64,000 bases of DNA from Lachnospiraceae bacterium (lineage in GTDB: Bacteria; Bacillota; Clostridia; Lachnospirales; Lachnospiraceae). The notes under the pieces are model-generated. The model had not been told where the DNA came from. It was given only the letters and a program-made list of their open reading frames with translations, and ran no database searches. The DNA lies in contig JAFZQH010000013.1 of NCBI GenBank assembly GCA_017550165.1, forward strand, positions 27,063 through 91,062, in the 5' to 3' direction. Both the position numbers and the translations under genes were made by a program. Shown piece by piece: positions 36,526 through 44,818 of this stretch (position 1 is the first letter of the stretch; every line of letters begins with the position of its first letter).

Positions 36526-38385
36526 CTAATTTTGGGTCTGAGGCTTTTCCATATCCTGGTCAGGATATATGTTCATATAGGGGAAGGCTTCCTCTAATAT
36601 GGACTTGGCCAGTTCCGATGCGAACCTTGCCTGATCCTGCTTCTCATCATTGGGCTCATCAATGACCACGTAAATGAAAACTTCCGGATTCTCTGCCGGT
36701 GCATACGCCGCAAGGGATACTACATATGTATTCGCCTCTCTGGGAAGCTTCTGCGCTGTTCCCGTCTTGCCTCCCATGGAATAACCCTCTACATGGGCCA
36801 GTTTGGCGGTTCCCGTCTCCACGGTAGTCTTCATGTACTGCATAAGCTTCTTCTGAGTAATATCGGAAATGGTCTGCTTCATTACCACCGGTTCGATGGT
36901 CTGGACCGTTTCGCCCTTGGCGTTCAATATCCTTTTTACGCAGTGGGGTCTGTAATAATAACCGCCGTTTATAATTGAGCAATATGCGCTTGCAATCTGT
37001 ATCATGGTGGCGTTGTAGCCCTGTCCGAATGAAGATGTGGCCAGGTTAATGGGCTTCATGTTGTCCTTGTTAAATACAAGCCCTGCCGTAGACGCCTCTC
37101 CGGGGAGATCTATAGTAGTTCTCAGTCCCAGATTGAATATATCCTGGTATTTCAGGAAATTCTCCGAACCTATCTTGGCCGCCATCTGCATCAATGCATC
37201 ATTACATGAATCCGAGATGGCATCCTCAACCGTCTCGACCCCGTGACCCGCTCTGTTAACGCAGTGGATAACCTGTCCTGCTATAGTCTCGGCGCCGTCA
37301 CATACAAAGGTTTCATCTCCGGTAAGTGTTCCCGTCTCAAGCCCCCCTGCCACCGTAAACACCTTGGTGGTGGATCCCGGCTCGAAGGTCTGGGTGATGC
37401 AGAAATTATTCCATATCTTATTGAGCTCCTCCAGCTGGTCTTTTTCACTCATGGCAGCTATCTGCTCCTCTGTGAAAAATGCCGTGAGGTCTCTGGGTTT
37501 ATTCAGGTCAAAATTCGGATAGTCTGCCATGGCCAGTATCTCGCCGTTGTTGGGGTTCATCACTATAACTCCCGTATTCTTGCTTCCGGCTCCTTCTCTT
37601 GCCACATTGGCGTGCTCATTATTGAACTCTTCTATCTTTTTATCAACTATCCGTTGAATGTTAACATCTATTGTAGTTACTATGCTTTTGCCGTCTTCAG
37701 GATTGATTATGTCCTTTTGGAAATCGTTATCCGAGTTCAGGTACCCGAACATCCTGCCGTCGGATCCGTTAAGCACATCATTGTATTCGCCTTCAAGTCC
37801 GCCGTTTCCTACATTACCGCCTACGGTAAATCCTATCAGGGAACTTGCCAGTTTGTTATTGGGGTAAACCCTCCTGTATCCCTTCTCCAGCCACACTCCG
37901 CTTATCTCGCCCTTTGTATCTTCATCCAGCATCTTCTGCAGCGCCTTGATGTCATCGTAGGGCAGGTCCTTCTTAAGGACTCCGTAGCGCCGGTTGGGAT
38001 CGTCGGAGACCATCTTCCTGATGTCTCCCGCTGTCACATCCCTGATGCAGCTTGTTATGGCATTTATTACATTTTCAAGATTCTTCTCATCTTTATGTGT
38101 TAAAACGTAACAATCCAGGATTATATTGAAATTCTCTTCACAGGTGGCAAGGATGTTACCGTTGGTATCCAGTATGGACCCCCGTTTGAAGGCCAGTACC
38201 GTGTCGGAGTAGCTCTGCTGCGAAAGAACCTTCTTGGAGTAATTCAGCCCGTCTACCTGGTTGATATAGATGATCCTTGCAAATAATCCTATAAGAAGCG
38301 CTACGATCAGAACAAATGATACCGTAAGCTTGCGCTTCATTTTCCCTGTAAGTCTGCCGATTGTTTCTTTTAACTCTTTAGCCAT
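36526..38385 (-). CDS. class B penicillin-binding protein (FtsI/SpoVD type)
   Basis: 619 residues: N-terminal membrane helix (about 19-40), PBP dimerisation domain, then a transpeptidase domain with all three motifs, STTK in FEPGSTTKVFT, SCN in ISDSCNDAL and KTG in GGKTGTAQKLP. It cross-links septal (or spore) peptidoglycan. The position after ftsL favours FtsI; in Clostridia the same locus often carries SpoVD, and no C-terminal PASTA domain is present. The ATG at 38385 starts one base after the ftsL stop, so the two are coupled. Confidence 0.94.
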   Translation of the reverse strand: MAKELKETIGRLTGKMKRKLTVSFVLIVALLIGLFARIIYINQVDGLNYSKKVLSQQSYSDTVLAFKRGSILDTNGNILATCEENFNIILDCYVLTHKDEKNLENVINAITSCIRDVTAGDIRKMVSDDPNRRYGVLKKDLPYDDIKALQKMLDEDTKGEISGVWLEKGYRRVYPNNKLASSLIGFTVGGNVGNGGLEGEYNDVLNGSDGRMFGYLNSDNDFQKDIINPEDGKSIVTTIDVNIQRIVDKKIEEFNNEHANVAREGAGSKNTGVIVMNPNNGEILAMADYPNFDLNKPRDLTAFFTEEQIAAMSEKDQLEELNKIWNNFCITQTFEPGSTTKVFTVAGGLETGTLTGDETFVCDGAETIAGQVIHCVNRAGHGVETVEDAISDSCNDALMQMAAKIGSENFLKYQDIFNLGLRTTIDLPGEASTAGLVFNKDNMKPINLATSSFGQGYNATMIQIASAYCSIINGGYYYRPHCVKRILNAKGETVQTIEPVVMKQTISDITQKKLMQYMKTTVETGTAKLAHVEGYSMGGKTGTAQKLPREANTYVVSLAAYAPAENPEVFIYVVIDEPNDEKQDQARFASELAKSILEEAFPYMNIYPDQDMEKPQTQN

Positions 38386-38386
38386 T

Positions 38387-38878
38387 TCATCTTGAGACGG
38401 ATCTGTGACCCATCATATAGTCATCCTGGTTGGAATCATAGCGGACTATCTGTTCTTTGCCCGCCGGGACCATTCCCAGTTCTTCTGTGGCTTTACGCCT
38501 TATCTCTTCCAGGTCGATGGAGGTAAGGATACGGTTGTATGCCGCATCGTTCTTCACGCGAAGGTCCATTACCTCTTCCTTGGCGCTGGTAAGCCTGCTG
38601 TTAACCGACTGGACCTGAGCCTTCAGATAAAGAAAGTTCATGCACACCAGAAGGGTTATTATAACAGCCGCCGTCAGAAACAACATGTAGCCCGCATCTA
38701 TCACAAGCTGGCGCTGGCGGTTTCTCTTGACTGCATTGGCGCGTTCCGCCTGCCTGCGCTTCTCACGCTGTACCTGTCTGGGTATTTCGTAGGGCTCAAG
38801 TTCTCTTACTGTATTGCCGTCTATGTAAGCCAAGCTTCTATTCGGTTGTCTCTTCCCAGCACGCCTTGCTCTTGCCAT
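38387..38878 (-). CDS. ftsL: FtsL-like septum protein
   Basis: 163 residues. A long, basic cytosolic N-terminus (Arg/Gln-rich, to about residue 60), one membrane helix (about 62-86) and an extracellular coiled coil (LKAQVQSVNSRLTSAKEEVMDLRVKNDAAYNRI), ending with the LGMVPAGKEQIVRYD region typical of FtsL/DivIC. It bridges DivIB and FtsW-PBP. The family is weakly conserved; the call rests on topology and position between rsmH and the PBP gene. ATG at 38878 with GGGGAG upstream. Confidence 0.85.
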   Translation of the reverse strand: MARARRAGKRQPNRSLAYIDGNTVRELEPYEIPRQVQREKRRQAERANAVKRNRQRQLVIDAGYMLFLTAAVIITLLVCMNFLYLKAQVQSVNSRLTSAKEEVMDLRVKNDAAYNRILTSIDLEEIRRKATEELGMVPAGKEQIVRYDSNQDDYMMGHRSVSR

Positions 38879-38907
38879 TGAAACTTTTCTCCCCGTGGTG
38901 TTACCCC

Positions 38908-39849
38908 TTAAAGCGCCCTCTCGAAGACCCTCAACTTCGCGCTGGCACTTCTCGAATTATTCTCTATCTCAGTCTGTGTGGGTATTATGGGTCGTTTTGT
39001 GATAACCCTGCCCTTTGACTTCTTACCGCATACACATACCGGAAATGATGGTGGGCATGTGCATGGGGACTCATTTTTCCTGAACAGGCTCTTTACTATC
39101 CTGTCCTCCAGTGAATGAAAGGTGATTATGCAGAGCCTTCCTCCGTCATCCAGACGGTCTATCATTGTATCTATGGAGGTCTTTAAGACCTCGAGTTCGC
39201 TGTTTGTCTCTATCCTGAGGGCCTGGAAGACTCTCTTGGAGGGATGTCCCTTTATAGTCTTCAGGTACTTGGCGGGAATCGCCTCCCGCACCAGAGCATT
39301 CAACTCTCCTGCAGTGGCGATCTCCCCGTCCTCCCGGGCACTAACCACCCTCTTGGCTATCCCCGGGGCAAATCGTTCTTCGCCGTAGTCCTTGAATATC
39401 CGTATAAGTTCGCTCTCCGGGTAGGTGTTAACTATCCCGGCGGCGGTCAAGCTCTGCCTTCTGTCCATCCTCATATCCAGTGGCGACTCATCCTGCATAT
39501 ATGAGAACCCTCTCCCCGGTTCGTCTATCTGATATGAAGAGACTCCCAGATCCAAAAGGATTCCATTTACTAACCCTATCCCCATATTGTTAAGAAAATG
39601 TTCCATGTTGCAGAAATTGTCGTGGACCAAGACAGCCTTATCCCCAAATTGCGAAAGGTGCGCTCCTGCGGCTTTAAGAGCATCCTCATCCCGGTCCACT
39701 CCGATGAGCTTCCCTGTGGTGAGCGCCTGACACACCCTGTACGCATGACCGCCGCCGCCTAAAGTTCCATCTACATATATTCCGTCGGGCTTGACATTCA
39801 ATGACGAATACGTCTCCTCAGCCAATACCGATACATGCTTAAAATCCAT
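38908..39849 (-). CDS. rsmH: 16S rRNA m4C1402 methyltransferase
   Basis: 313 residues, normal length. Starts FKHVSVLAEETYSSL, followed by VDGTLGGGGHA (SAM-binding), LLDLGVSSYQIDEPGRGFSY, ALRIETNSELEVL and ITFHSLEDRIVKSLF. It methylates N4 of C1402 in the ribosomal decoding site. It is the second gene of the cluster, nine bases after mraZ. Confidence 0.97.
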   Translation of the reverse strand: MDFKHVSVLAEETYSSLNVKPDGIYVDGTLGGGGHAYRVCQALTTGKLIGVDRDEDALKAAGAHLSQFGDKAVLVHDNFCNMEHFLNNMGIGLVNGILLDLGVSSYQIDEPGRGFSYMQDESPLDMRMDRRQSLTAAGIVNTYPESELIRIFKDYGEERFAPGIAKRVVSAREDGEIATAGELNALVREAIPAKYLKTIKGHPSKRVFQALRIETNSELEVLKTSIDTMIDRLDDGGRLCIITFHSLEDRIVKSLFRKNESPCTCPPSFPVCVCGKKSKGRVITKRPIIPTQTEIENNSRSASAKLRVFERAL

Positions 39850-39858
39850 GCTGTCACC

Positions 39859-40290
39859 CTATAAGACCAGCCCCAGCTCTTCAAGCTGTCCGGCGATATC
39901 TTCCATATCCTCATAGGTGTTGGTGTCATTCCAGCGATCCCTGCTCCAGATCTCTATCCTGTTAAGGACACCCACCATGACAACATCCTTTTCCAACGCA
40001 CCGAACTCCCGAAGGACTGTAGGGATCAAAAACCTCCCCTGCTTGTCTATCTCGCAGTCCGCTGCACTTGCAAAGAAAAACCTGGTAACCTTACGAACGT
40101 TCTCATTATTAAGCGGAAGCCCGGAGAGTTTTGCTTCGAACTTCTCCCACTCTTCTTCCGGGTACACAAATAAGCAGCCGTCAAATCCTTTTGTCACAAC
40201 GGATCCTTCGCCTAATTTGTCTCTGAACTTCGCCGGAACGATAACACGTCCCTTTGCATCGATTGTATGGCTGTATTCACCCTTAAACAT
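39859..40290 (-). CDS. mraZ: transcriptional regulator MraZ
   Basis: 143 residues from the ATG at 40290, the family's usual start MFKGEYSHTIDAKGRVIVPAKFR; an ATG at 40305 adds five residues. Two SpoVT/AbrB-like halves: DAKGR (about 13-17) and DKQGRFLIP in the second half. MraZ binds repeats upstream of its own operon and represses it. The matching repeats, AAAGTGG at 10-base spacing, are visible at 40351-40388. Confidence 0.96.
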   Translation of the reverse strand: MFKGEYSHTIDAKGRVIVPAKFRDKLGEGSVVTKGFDGCLFVYPEEEWEKFEAKLSGLPLNNENVRKVTRFFFASAADCEIDKQGRFLIPTVLREFGALEKDVVMVGVLNRIEIWSRDRWNDTNTYEDMEDIAGQLEELGLVL

Positions 40291-40350
40291 ATGAACAACC
40301 CCCATACATCCGCTAAATACCGGGTTTTGTGCAAAGGGGATAAGAATTTA

Positions 40351-40388
40351 CCACTTTCCTCCCTTTCGCACCACTTTGTGCCACTTTT
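40351..40388 (-). promoter_or_regulatory. MraZ operator, four boxes at 10-bp period
   Basis: On the minus strand four copies of AAAGTGG (one degenerate, AAAGGG) repeat every 10 bases, overlapping the expected transcription start. This fits the MraZ-binding repeats known upstream of mraZ in several bacteria. Confidence 0.85.
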
Positions 40389-40392
40389 CTAC

Positions 40393-40421
40393 ATAATATA
40401 CCATTGGATTTCAGATTTCAA
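40393..40421 (-). promoter_or_regulatory. promoter of the mraZ operon
   Basis: Minus strand: -35 TTGAAA, 17-base spacer, -10 TATTAT, placed just upstream of the MraZ boxes. Confidence 0.8.
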
Positions 40422-40529
40422 CCCCTAAATTCGCGTATTTACTGGATCCCCGGGGTTTTCGAATCCGTTCCGACACTATAAGTTGTATAAAAAGTTGTTT
40501 TTTGCGCATATAAACCACTATATTTAGTG

Positions 40530-40558
40530 TTGAAAATTTTTTTTAAATATGTTATATT
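40530..40558 (+). promoter_or_regulatory. promoter of the SEC-C gene
   Basis: Plus strand: -35 TTGAAA, 17-base spacer, -10 TATATT, 36 bases before the ATG. Together with the mraZ promoter and operator it accounts for the 304-base divergent gap 40291-40594. Confidence 0.7.
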
Positions 40559-40594
40559 TTTTCCCGTAAGACTAAGAAAAAAGGTGGTTTTAAA

Positions 40595-41098
40595 ATGGAA
40601 TTACTTGAGCAATGGAGAAATATGGCCTATTCCCAGGAGGCAGATCCTAAGGAGTTGAATGCCCTGTGGGATAAATATTTCGAGTTAGAAAAAGCAATAT
40701 ATGAGCAGCTCCTTGAGGATCCTGACAAAGAGGTAAAGGGTAAGGTCAGTGAGCTGGCTGAGAAATACAACATGGAGCTTCTTCAGATGGTGGGATTCCT
40801 TGACGGCATCAACGAAAGCCTTGTTAAGCCCAATCCCATTGAGACTATGAAAGAAGATACGGTTGTCAGCCTTAAGTTCGATAAGGAGAGCCTCTACAAG
40901 AATATGGTAGGCGCCAAGGCCGACTGGTTATATAACCTGCCCCAGTGGGAGAATATCTTCGACGAAGATAAGCGTAAGGAATTATATCTGGAGCAGAAGA
41001 AGTCCGGGACCATCGTTAAGGGACACAAGGTGGGCCGTAACGACCCCTGCCCCTGTGGTTCAGGAAAGAAGTATAAATATTGTTGTGGAAGGTCATAA
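40595..41098 (+). CDS. SEC-C motif protein
   Basis: 167 residues. A helical N-terminal part of about 145 residues that I do not recognise is followed by a SEC-C zinc-binding motif at the C-terminus ([19 protein letters not shown]). The motif is best known from the SecA tail, where it binds SecB and ribosomes; in small proteins like this it is a general zinc-binding add-on. AAGGTGG lies seven bases before the ATG. The stop overlaps the next start (TAATG), so the two are coupled. Confidence 0.85.
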   Translation: MELLEQWRNMAYSQEADPKELNALWDKYFELEKAIYEQLLEDPDKEVKGKVSELAEKYNMELLQMVGFLDGINESLVKPNPIETMKEDTVVSLKFDKESLYKNMVGAKADWLYNLPQWENIFDEDKRKELYLEQKKSGTIVKGHKVGRNDPCPCGSGKKYKYCCGRS

Positions 41099-41973
41099 TG
41101 AAACGAGTATTCGCGATAATTGCCATTATTTTATTAGGGGGATTATACGTGGCGGCTCTTATTCTCGCCATTTTAGACAATCCCATTTCGGCGCAGCTGC
41201 TCAAGGGAACATTTCTACTGACCCTGGCCGTACCTGTATTGTTGTATTTTTATACCTGGATTTTCAAGAAAACCAAGGAGAGACGTATGAATCGTGAAAC
41301 CGGGATCCGGGAGGAGAAGAAACCTGCCCTGATCGTAATGCTTACCTGCAATGACAGGACCGTACCCAATGCGCCGGAGGTCTTTGCGAAGTATAAAGAC
41401 TGTGATGCACAGTACTGGGGCTATAAAGAGGAGGGTCTCCCCCTTGATGAGATGAAGGCTTTATGCGCCGAGATCAAAAAGCATGGTAAGACCGCCGTCC
41501 TTGAAGTGGTCGCCTATACCGAGGAAGAATGCCTGAAAGGGGCCGAGATGGCTGTCCTCTGCGGATTTGACATCCTGATGGGAACGCTCTTCTTCGATTC
41601 CGTTAATGACTATTGCAAGAAGAACAGTCTCAGGTATATGCCCTTCGTGGGGCATGTCCATGAGAGGCCTTCCGTCCTTGACGGTGATATCGATGAAATG
41701 ATCTCAGAAGCGAAGGAATACATTAAAAAAGGTGCGGCAGGGATTGATATTCTTGCCTACAGATACACAGGAGACTACAGCGAGCTTATCAGAAGGCTGG
41801 TGGCAGAAGTGCCTGCTCCCGTATGTATAGCGGGAAGTATCAACAGCTACGAACGTCTCGATGAGGTCAAGGCAGCCGGCCCCTGGGCCTTTACCATCGG
41901 CAGCGCCTTCTTTAACAATGACTTCGGTGACGATTTCGGAGTGCAGGTAAACAACGTTTGCAGATATCTTTAA
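41098..41973 (+). CDS. two-helix membrane segment fused to a TIM-barrel-like domain
   Basis: 291 residues from the ATG at 41098. Residues 1-62 hold two membrane helices and end KKTKERR; from about residue 64 a soluble alpha/beta domain follows with KPALIVMLTCND, KTAVLEVVAYTEEE, MPFVGHVHERP and a phosphate-loop-like end AGSINSYERLDEV...FTIGSAFF, as in TIM-barrel aldolases and synthases. I cannot name the reaction. Inside the frame, AAGGAGAGACGT precedes an ATG at 41287 exactly at the domain border, so a soluble form of about 228 residues may also be made. It looks like two genes joined in frame. Confidence 0.7.
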   Translation: MKRVFAIIAIILLGGLYVAALILAILDNPISAQLLKGTFLLTLAVPVLLYFYTWIFKKTKERRMNRETGIREEKKPALIVMLTCNDRTVPNAPEVFAKYKDCDAQYWGYKEEGLPLDEMKALCAEIKKHGKTAVLEVVAYTEEECLKGAEMAVLCGFDILMGTLFFDSVNDYCKKNSLRYMPFVGHVHERPSVLDGDIDEMISEAKEYIKKGAAGIDILAYRYTGDYSELIRRLVAEVPAPVCIAGSINSYERLDEVKAAGPWAFTIGSAFFNNDFGDDFGVQVNNVCRYL

Positions 41974-41984
41974 GGACCACGGCC

Positions 41985-43352
41985 ATGTTTGAGAGATACT
42001 TTCCCTCCGCCTATGCAAAAAGCGTTTTTCATATTGATTATAAGAGGCTTTATGCCCTGGGGATCAGAGGTATCATTTTCGATATCGATAATACCCTGGT
42101 CCATCACGGCGACGACGCCACCGAGGAGATCATTTCTCTTTTCAGGGAGATCACTACCTGCGGCCTTAAATGCGTGCTCCTGTCCGATAACAGTGAGTCC
42201 CGGGTTTCGCCTTTTGCAGAAAAAGTCGGTTCTCCTTATGTGTTCGACGCCGGTAAGCCGGATCCGTCAGGGTATGAGAAAGCTGTTTCGCTGCTGGGAA
42301 CCGGTAAAGATGAGACCATCTCCATCGGCGATCAGATGTTTGTCGACATAGTAGGGGCCAATAGGTTCGGAGTCCCCTCCATACTTGTTCATTATGTTAA
42401 ACTGCCGGGCTTGCGATGGCCCGGTTTTAAGAGAATTGCGGAGCGGTGCCTTCTTGTAGTTTTTCGGCTCAGCGGAGCCGGCAGGAACAGATATGCTTCG
42501 GCAATAAAGGAGAGTGTAATGGCTGACAAGAGTAAGAGAGTCCTGTTCTGCGAGATGAATCCGTTTTTTTATGTTATCTCACAGAAGAAAAACATCATGG
42601 TCAGACATATAAAGAATCTGATCTCGAGAGAGAAACAGGCAAAGGATATGGACACGGAACCCTTTCCCTGTCTCATTTCCTCCCACAGTTCCCACCTGAT
42701 CAAACGCGGCAAGGGGATCGATCCGGTCACCCAGCACAACAAGGCTCATAATATCCGCCTTGCATGCCGAAGCATCAACGGACTTATCATACATCCGGGC
42801 GAGACTTTTTCTTTTTGGATAAGAGTCGGGGATACCACCGTAAGAAGGGGTTACAGGGAAGGAAGAGTCCTTATTAACGGCAGGCTTACCACAGGTTTGG
42901 GCGGCGGGCTTTGCAATCTGGCCAACACCATTAACAGGGCGGTGCTCTTAAGCCCACTGACCGTTACGGAGTTTCACCGTCACTCGGACGCTCTTGCTCC
43001 CGACGAGGGGGAACGCCTTCCTTTAAGCACCGGAACTTCGGTTAATTACAATTATATCGATTACAGGTTCAGGAATGATACTCCCCAGGATATGCAGCTT
43101 CTTGTATGGTGCGATGATGATAATCTTTATTCTGAGGTAAGAAGCAGGAAGGAATTCAAGTATTCCTACGGGCTCTCTGAGGAGGATCACCATTTCACCA
43201 AGGAGGGGGACAAGTACTATCGCGTTTCCAGAGTCTATCGGGATACATACGACCGGGAGTCAGGCAAACTGATCAAGCACAAACTCCTCTACAATAATCA
43301 TTCGGAGGTCTTCTTCGATCCCGAGCAGATACCAAAAGAACTGATAAGATAA
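41985..43352 (+). CDS. YqeG-type HAD phosphatase fused to VanW domain
   Basis: 455 residues. The N-terminal 175 form a YqeG-like HAD domain with GIIFDIDNTLVHHG, LLSDNS, GKPDPSG and SIGDQMFVDIVGANRFG. The remainder is a VanW domain (FSFWIRVGDTTVRRGY, TTGLGGGLCNLANTI). VanW is a wall-associated domain of unknown function, YqeG a cytosolic phosphatase, so the pairing is odd. AAAGGAGAGTGTA precedes an in-frame ATG at 42519 at the junction, so VanW could also be made alone (277 residues). Start ATG at 41985, 12 bases after the previous stop. Fusion, sequencing error or double start are all possible. Confidence 0.85.
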   Translation: MFERYFPSAYAKSVFHIDYKRLYALGIRGIIFDIDNTLVHHGDDATEEIISLFREITTCGLKCVLLSDNSESRVSPFAEKVGSPYVFDAGKPDPSGYEKAVSLLGTGKDETISIGDQMFVDIVGANRFGVPSILVHYVKLPGLRWPGFKRIAERCLLVVFRLSGAGRNRYASAIKESVMADKSKRVLFCEMNPFFYVISQKKNIMVRHIKNLISREKQAKDMDTEPFPCLISSHSSHLIKRGKGIDPVTQHNKAHNIRLACRSINGLIIHPGETFSFWIRVGDTTVRRGYREGRVLINGRLTTGLGGGLCNLANTINRAVLLSPLTVTEFHRHSDALAPDEGERLPLSTGTSVNYNYIDYRFRNDTPQDMQLLVWCDDDNLYSEVRSRKEFKYSYGLSEEDHHFTKEGDKYYRVSRVYRDTYDRESGKLIKHKLLYNNHSEVFFDPEQIPKELIR

Positions 43353-43377
43353 AAAGGAGCCCAAAGGCTCCTTTTTT
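43351..43377. terminator. bidirectional terminator between convergent genes
   Basis: AAAAAGGAGCC and GGCTCCTTTTTT form a stem with A and T tracts on either side, serving the VanW fusion gene (plus) and the SH3 protein gene (minus). Confidence 0.93.
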
Positions 43378-44422
43378 ACGGCTTGGTTGTCTGTAAAAAT
43401 TCTTTCTTCACGTACCCTTCGGTCTTATCCTCAGCACGTACCTTAACCCACTCACCTTCATCTGCCAGAACAACATAGGTCTTGCCTACCTTGGTCTTGC
43501 CCAGAGGCGTTCCTTCCGCCTTGGGTCCGGGTCTTACAAATGCACCGTCATTTGCGTAAAGAGTGGTTCCCACGGCATATGTTCCGCCTGCCTGTGATGA
43601 AGGCTGGGCTGCCGCCGATGATGACGCTGCCGATGATCCCTCCGATGAAGACGCTGAGGCTGATGATGCTGCCGCCGAGGCCGCAGATGCATCTGCTACT
43701 GCCGTGTAATAATCGGTGTATATCTTCTGATAAGTATTAACTACAAAGTCATATAATGCCTTGTCCTTGTCAAAGGCTTCCGCACTTCCGGAATTAACCT
43801 TGTTAGCCAGCTCTATGACATCCTCTTCCGCCTTGAAATTATTGATGTACTCTATAACCTCCGGATCCAGTGAAGTCTCAGGCCTGTTATCGATATAAAG
43901 CTCTCCGCTGTCATTATTATGGATATAAAACGTGGTAAGCCCCGGCGCTCTCGTAGCTATATCCTTGAACTTGGTCTCATGATATACAGACACAAGATAA
44001 GAGTTCTGGGTCGGGCCGTCCTTAAAGTATACAGCAATATTCTGGTAGCCCTCTATATACTCGCTCAGTGACTTGACCAGTTTCTTCTGATTCTCATCAA
44101 AAGGAGCCACTATCTTCTCCAGCTCTCCCACATCGCCTGATGAGAAGTAATTGAAGTAATTCCTAACCAGCGTGTTGATCCGGTCATCCGCATTAACCTT
44201 GTAGTCTCCGTTGGTCCCGCCCTTGGCCTCCAGGCCGGGAACCACGTAATTGAGATTATCTCCTGCAGTGGGATTACTCTGGGTAGGGCTGCCGCAGCTT
44301 CCCGCGATCAGGACTATGACAAGGACCAATATAGCAATGGCGGCTATGATTATAGCCACATTATCTTTGAGGAATCTTCCTCGTTTTTTAGGATCTTGAA
44401 GATCGTTTATGTTTAAATTCAT
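43376..44422 (-). CDS. membrane-anchored protein with C-terminal SH3 domain
   Basis: 348 residues: short cytosolic N-terminus, one membrane helix (about 21-42), a domain of about 180 residues (RINTLVRNYFNYFSSGDVGELEKIV, YLVSVYHETKF, ITFYIHND-type segment), an Ala/Ser-rich linker (about 240-275) and a bacterial SH3 domain (TTLYANDGAFVRPGPKAEGTPLG, WVKVRAEDKTEGYVKKEFL). SH3b domains bind wall peptides, so it is probably a wall-associated surface protein. ATG at 44422 with GGAGG five bases upstream. Function unknown. Confidence 0.82.
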   Translation of the reverse strand: MNLNINDLQDPKKRGRFLKDNVAIIIAAIAILVLVIVLIAGSCGSPTQSNPTAGDNLNYVVPGLEAKGGTNGDYKVNADDRINTLVRNYFNYFSSGDVGELEKIVAPFDENQKKLVKSLSEYIEGYQNIAVYFKDGPTQNSYLVSVYHETKFKDIATRAPGLTTFYIHNNDSGELYIDNRPETSLDPEVIEYINNFKAEEDVIELANKVNSGSAEAFDKDKALYDFVVNTYQKIYTDYYTAVADASAASAAASSASASSSEGSSAASSSAAAQPSSQAGGTYAVGTTLYANDGAFVRPGPKAEGTPLGKTKVGKTYVVLADEGEWVKVRAEDKTEGYVKKEFLQTTKP

Positions 44423-44443
44423 TATTACCTCCAGTTAGAGATA

Positions 44444-44602
44444 CAACATTTTCGCTTCGCGAAAACGTCGCCGTGTCATAAGGGATCCTCCCACGCTTCG
44501 CGCGGGTCCCTCCTTATGGACATATCCCAACATTCTCGCTTCGCGAGAACGTCGCCGTGTCACAAGGGATCCTCCCACGCTTCGCGCGGGTCCCTCCTTA
44601 TG
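44444..44602. repeat. two structured repeats, 84-bp period, next to tRNA-Arg
   Basis: Two copies (44444-44518 and 44528-44602) about 75 bases long and nearly identical. Each has a TTTTCGC/GCGAAAA-type hairpin and a larger stem from CATAAGGG to CCTTATG with CCCACGC/GCGCGGG inside. The second copy starts six bases after the tRNA 3' end. The region 44423-44608 holds nothing else that I can see. Confidence 0.85.
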
Positions 44603-44608
44603 ACATTA

Positions 44609-44681
44609 CACACCCGGAGGGATTCGAACCCCCGGCACGTGGTACCGGAAACCACTGCTCTATCCCCTGAGCTACGGGTGC
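44609..44681 (-). tRNA. tRNA-Arg (anticodon CCG)
   Basis: 73 bases on the minus strand. Acceptor GCACCCG pairs with CGGGTGT, D arm GCTCAGGGGATAGAGC, anticodon stem GTGGT/ACCAC with loop TTCCGGT (CCG, reads CGG), T arm with TTCGAAT. The CCA end is not encoded. Confidence 0.95.
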
Positions 44682-44765
44682 ATTTAACTCATACTGCATT
44701 ATTTTAACATATCATTTCCAATTTGTCCACAAATATGTCTTTTCTATTACAAAAGTGTTAAAAGA

Positions 44766-44804
44766 GGTCAGGAAAACAGGGGGCAGCCCCCTGTCTCCTT
44801 TGAC
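44766..44804 (-). terminator. palindrome-family hairpin after the DUF5688 gene
   Basis: ACAGGGGGC and GCCCCCTGT form a tight inner stem within GGTCA/TGACC arms, 15 bases after the stop at 44819. Related to the GACAGGGGACGG family. The rest of 44682-44818 shows nothing else. Confidence 0.65.
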
Positions 44805-44818
44805 CACGGAATCCTTTT

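Noticed and set aside
37243..38103. 286-residue plus-strand frame
   Set aside because: It is antisense to the PBP gene, which has all three transpeptidase motifs; the product looks like no known family and has no ribosome site.
44440..44610. CRISPR array
   Set aside because: Only two units of about 75 bases with 9 bases between them; no spacer-like unique segments and no cas genes.
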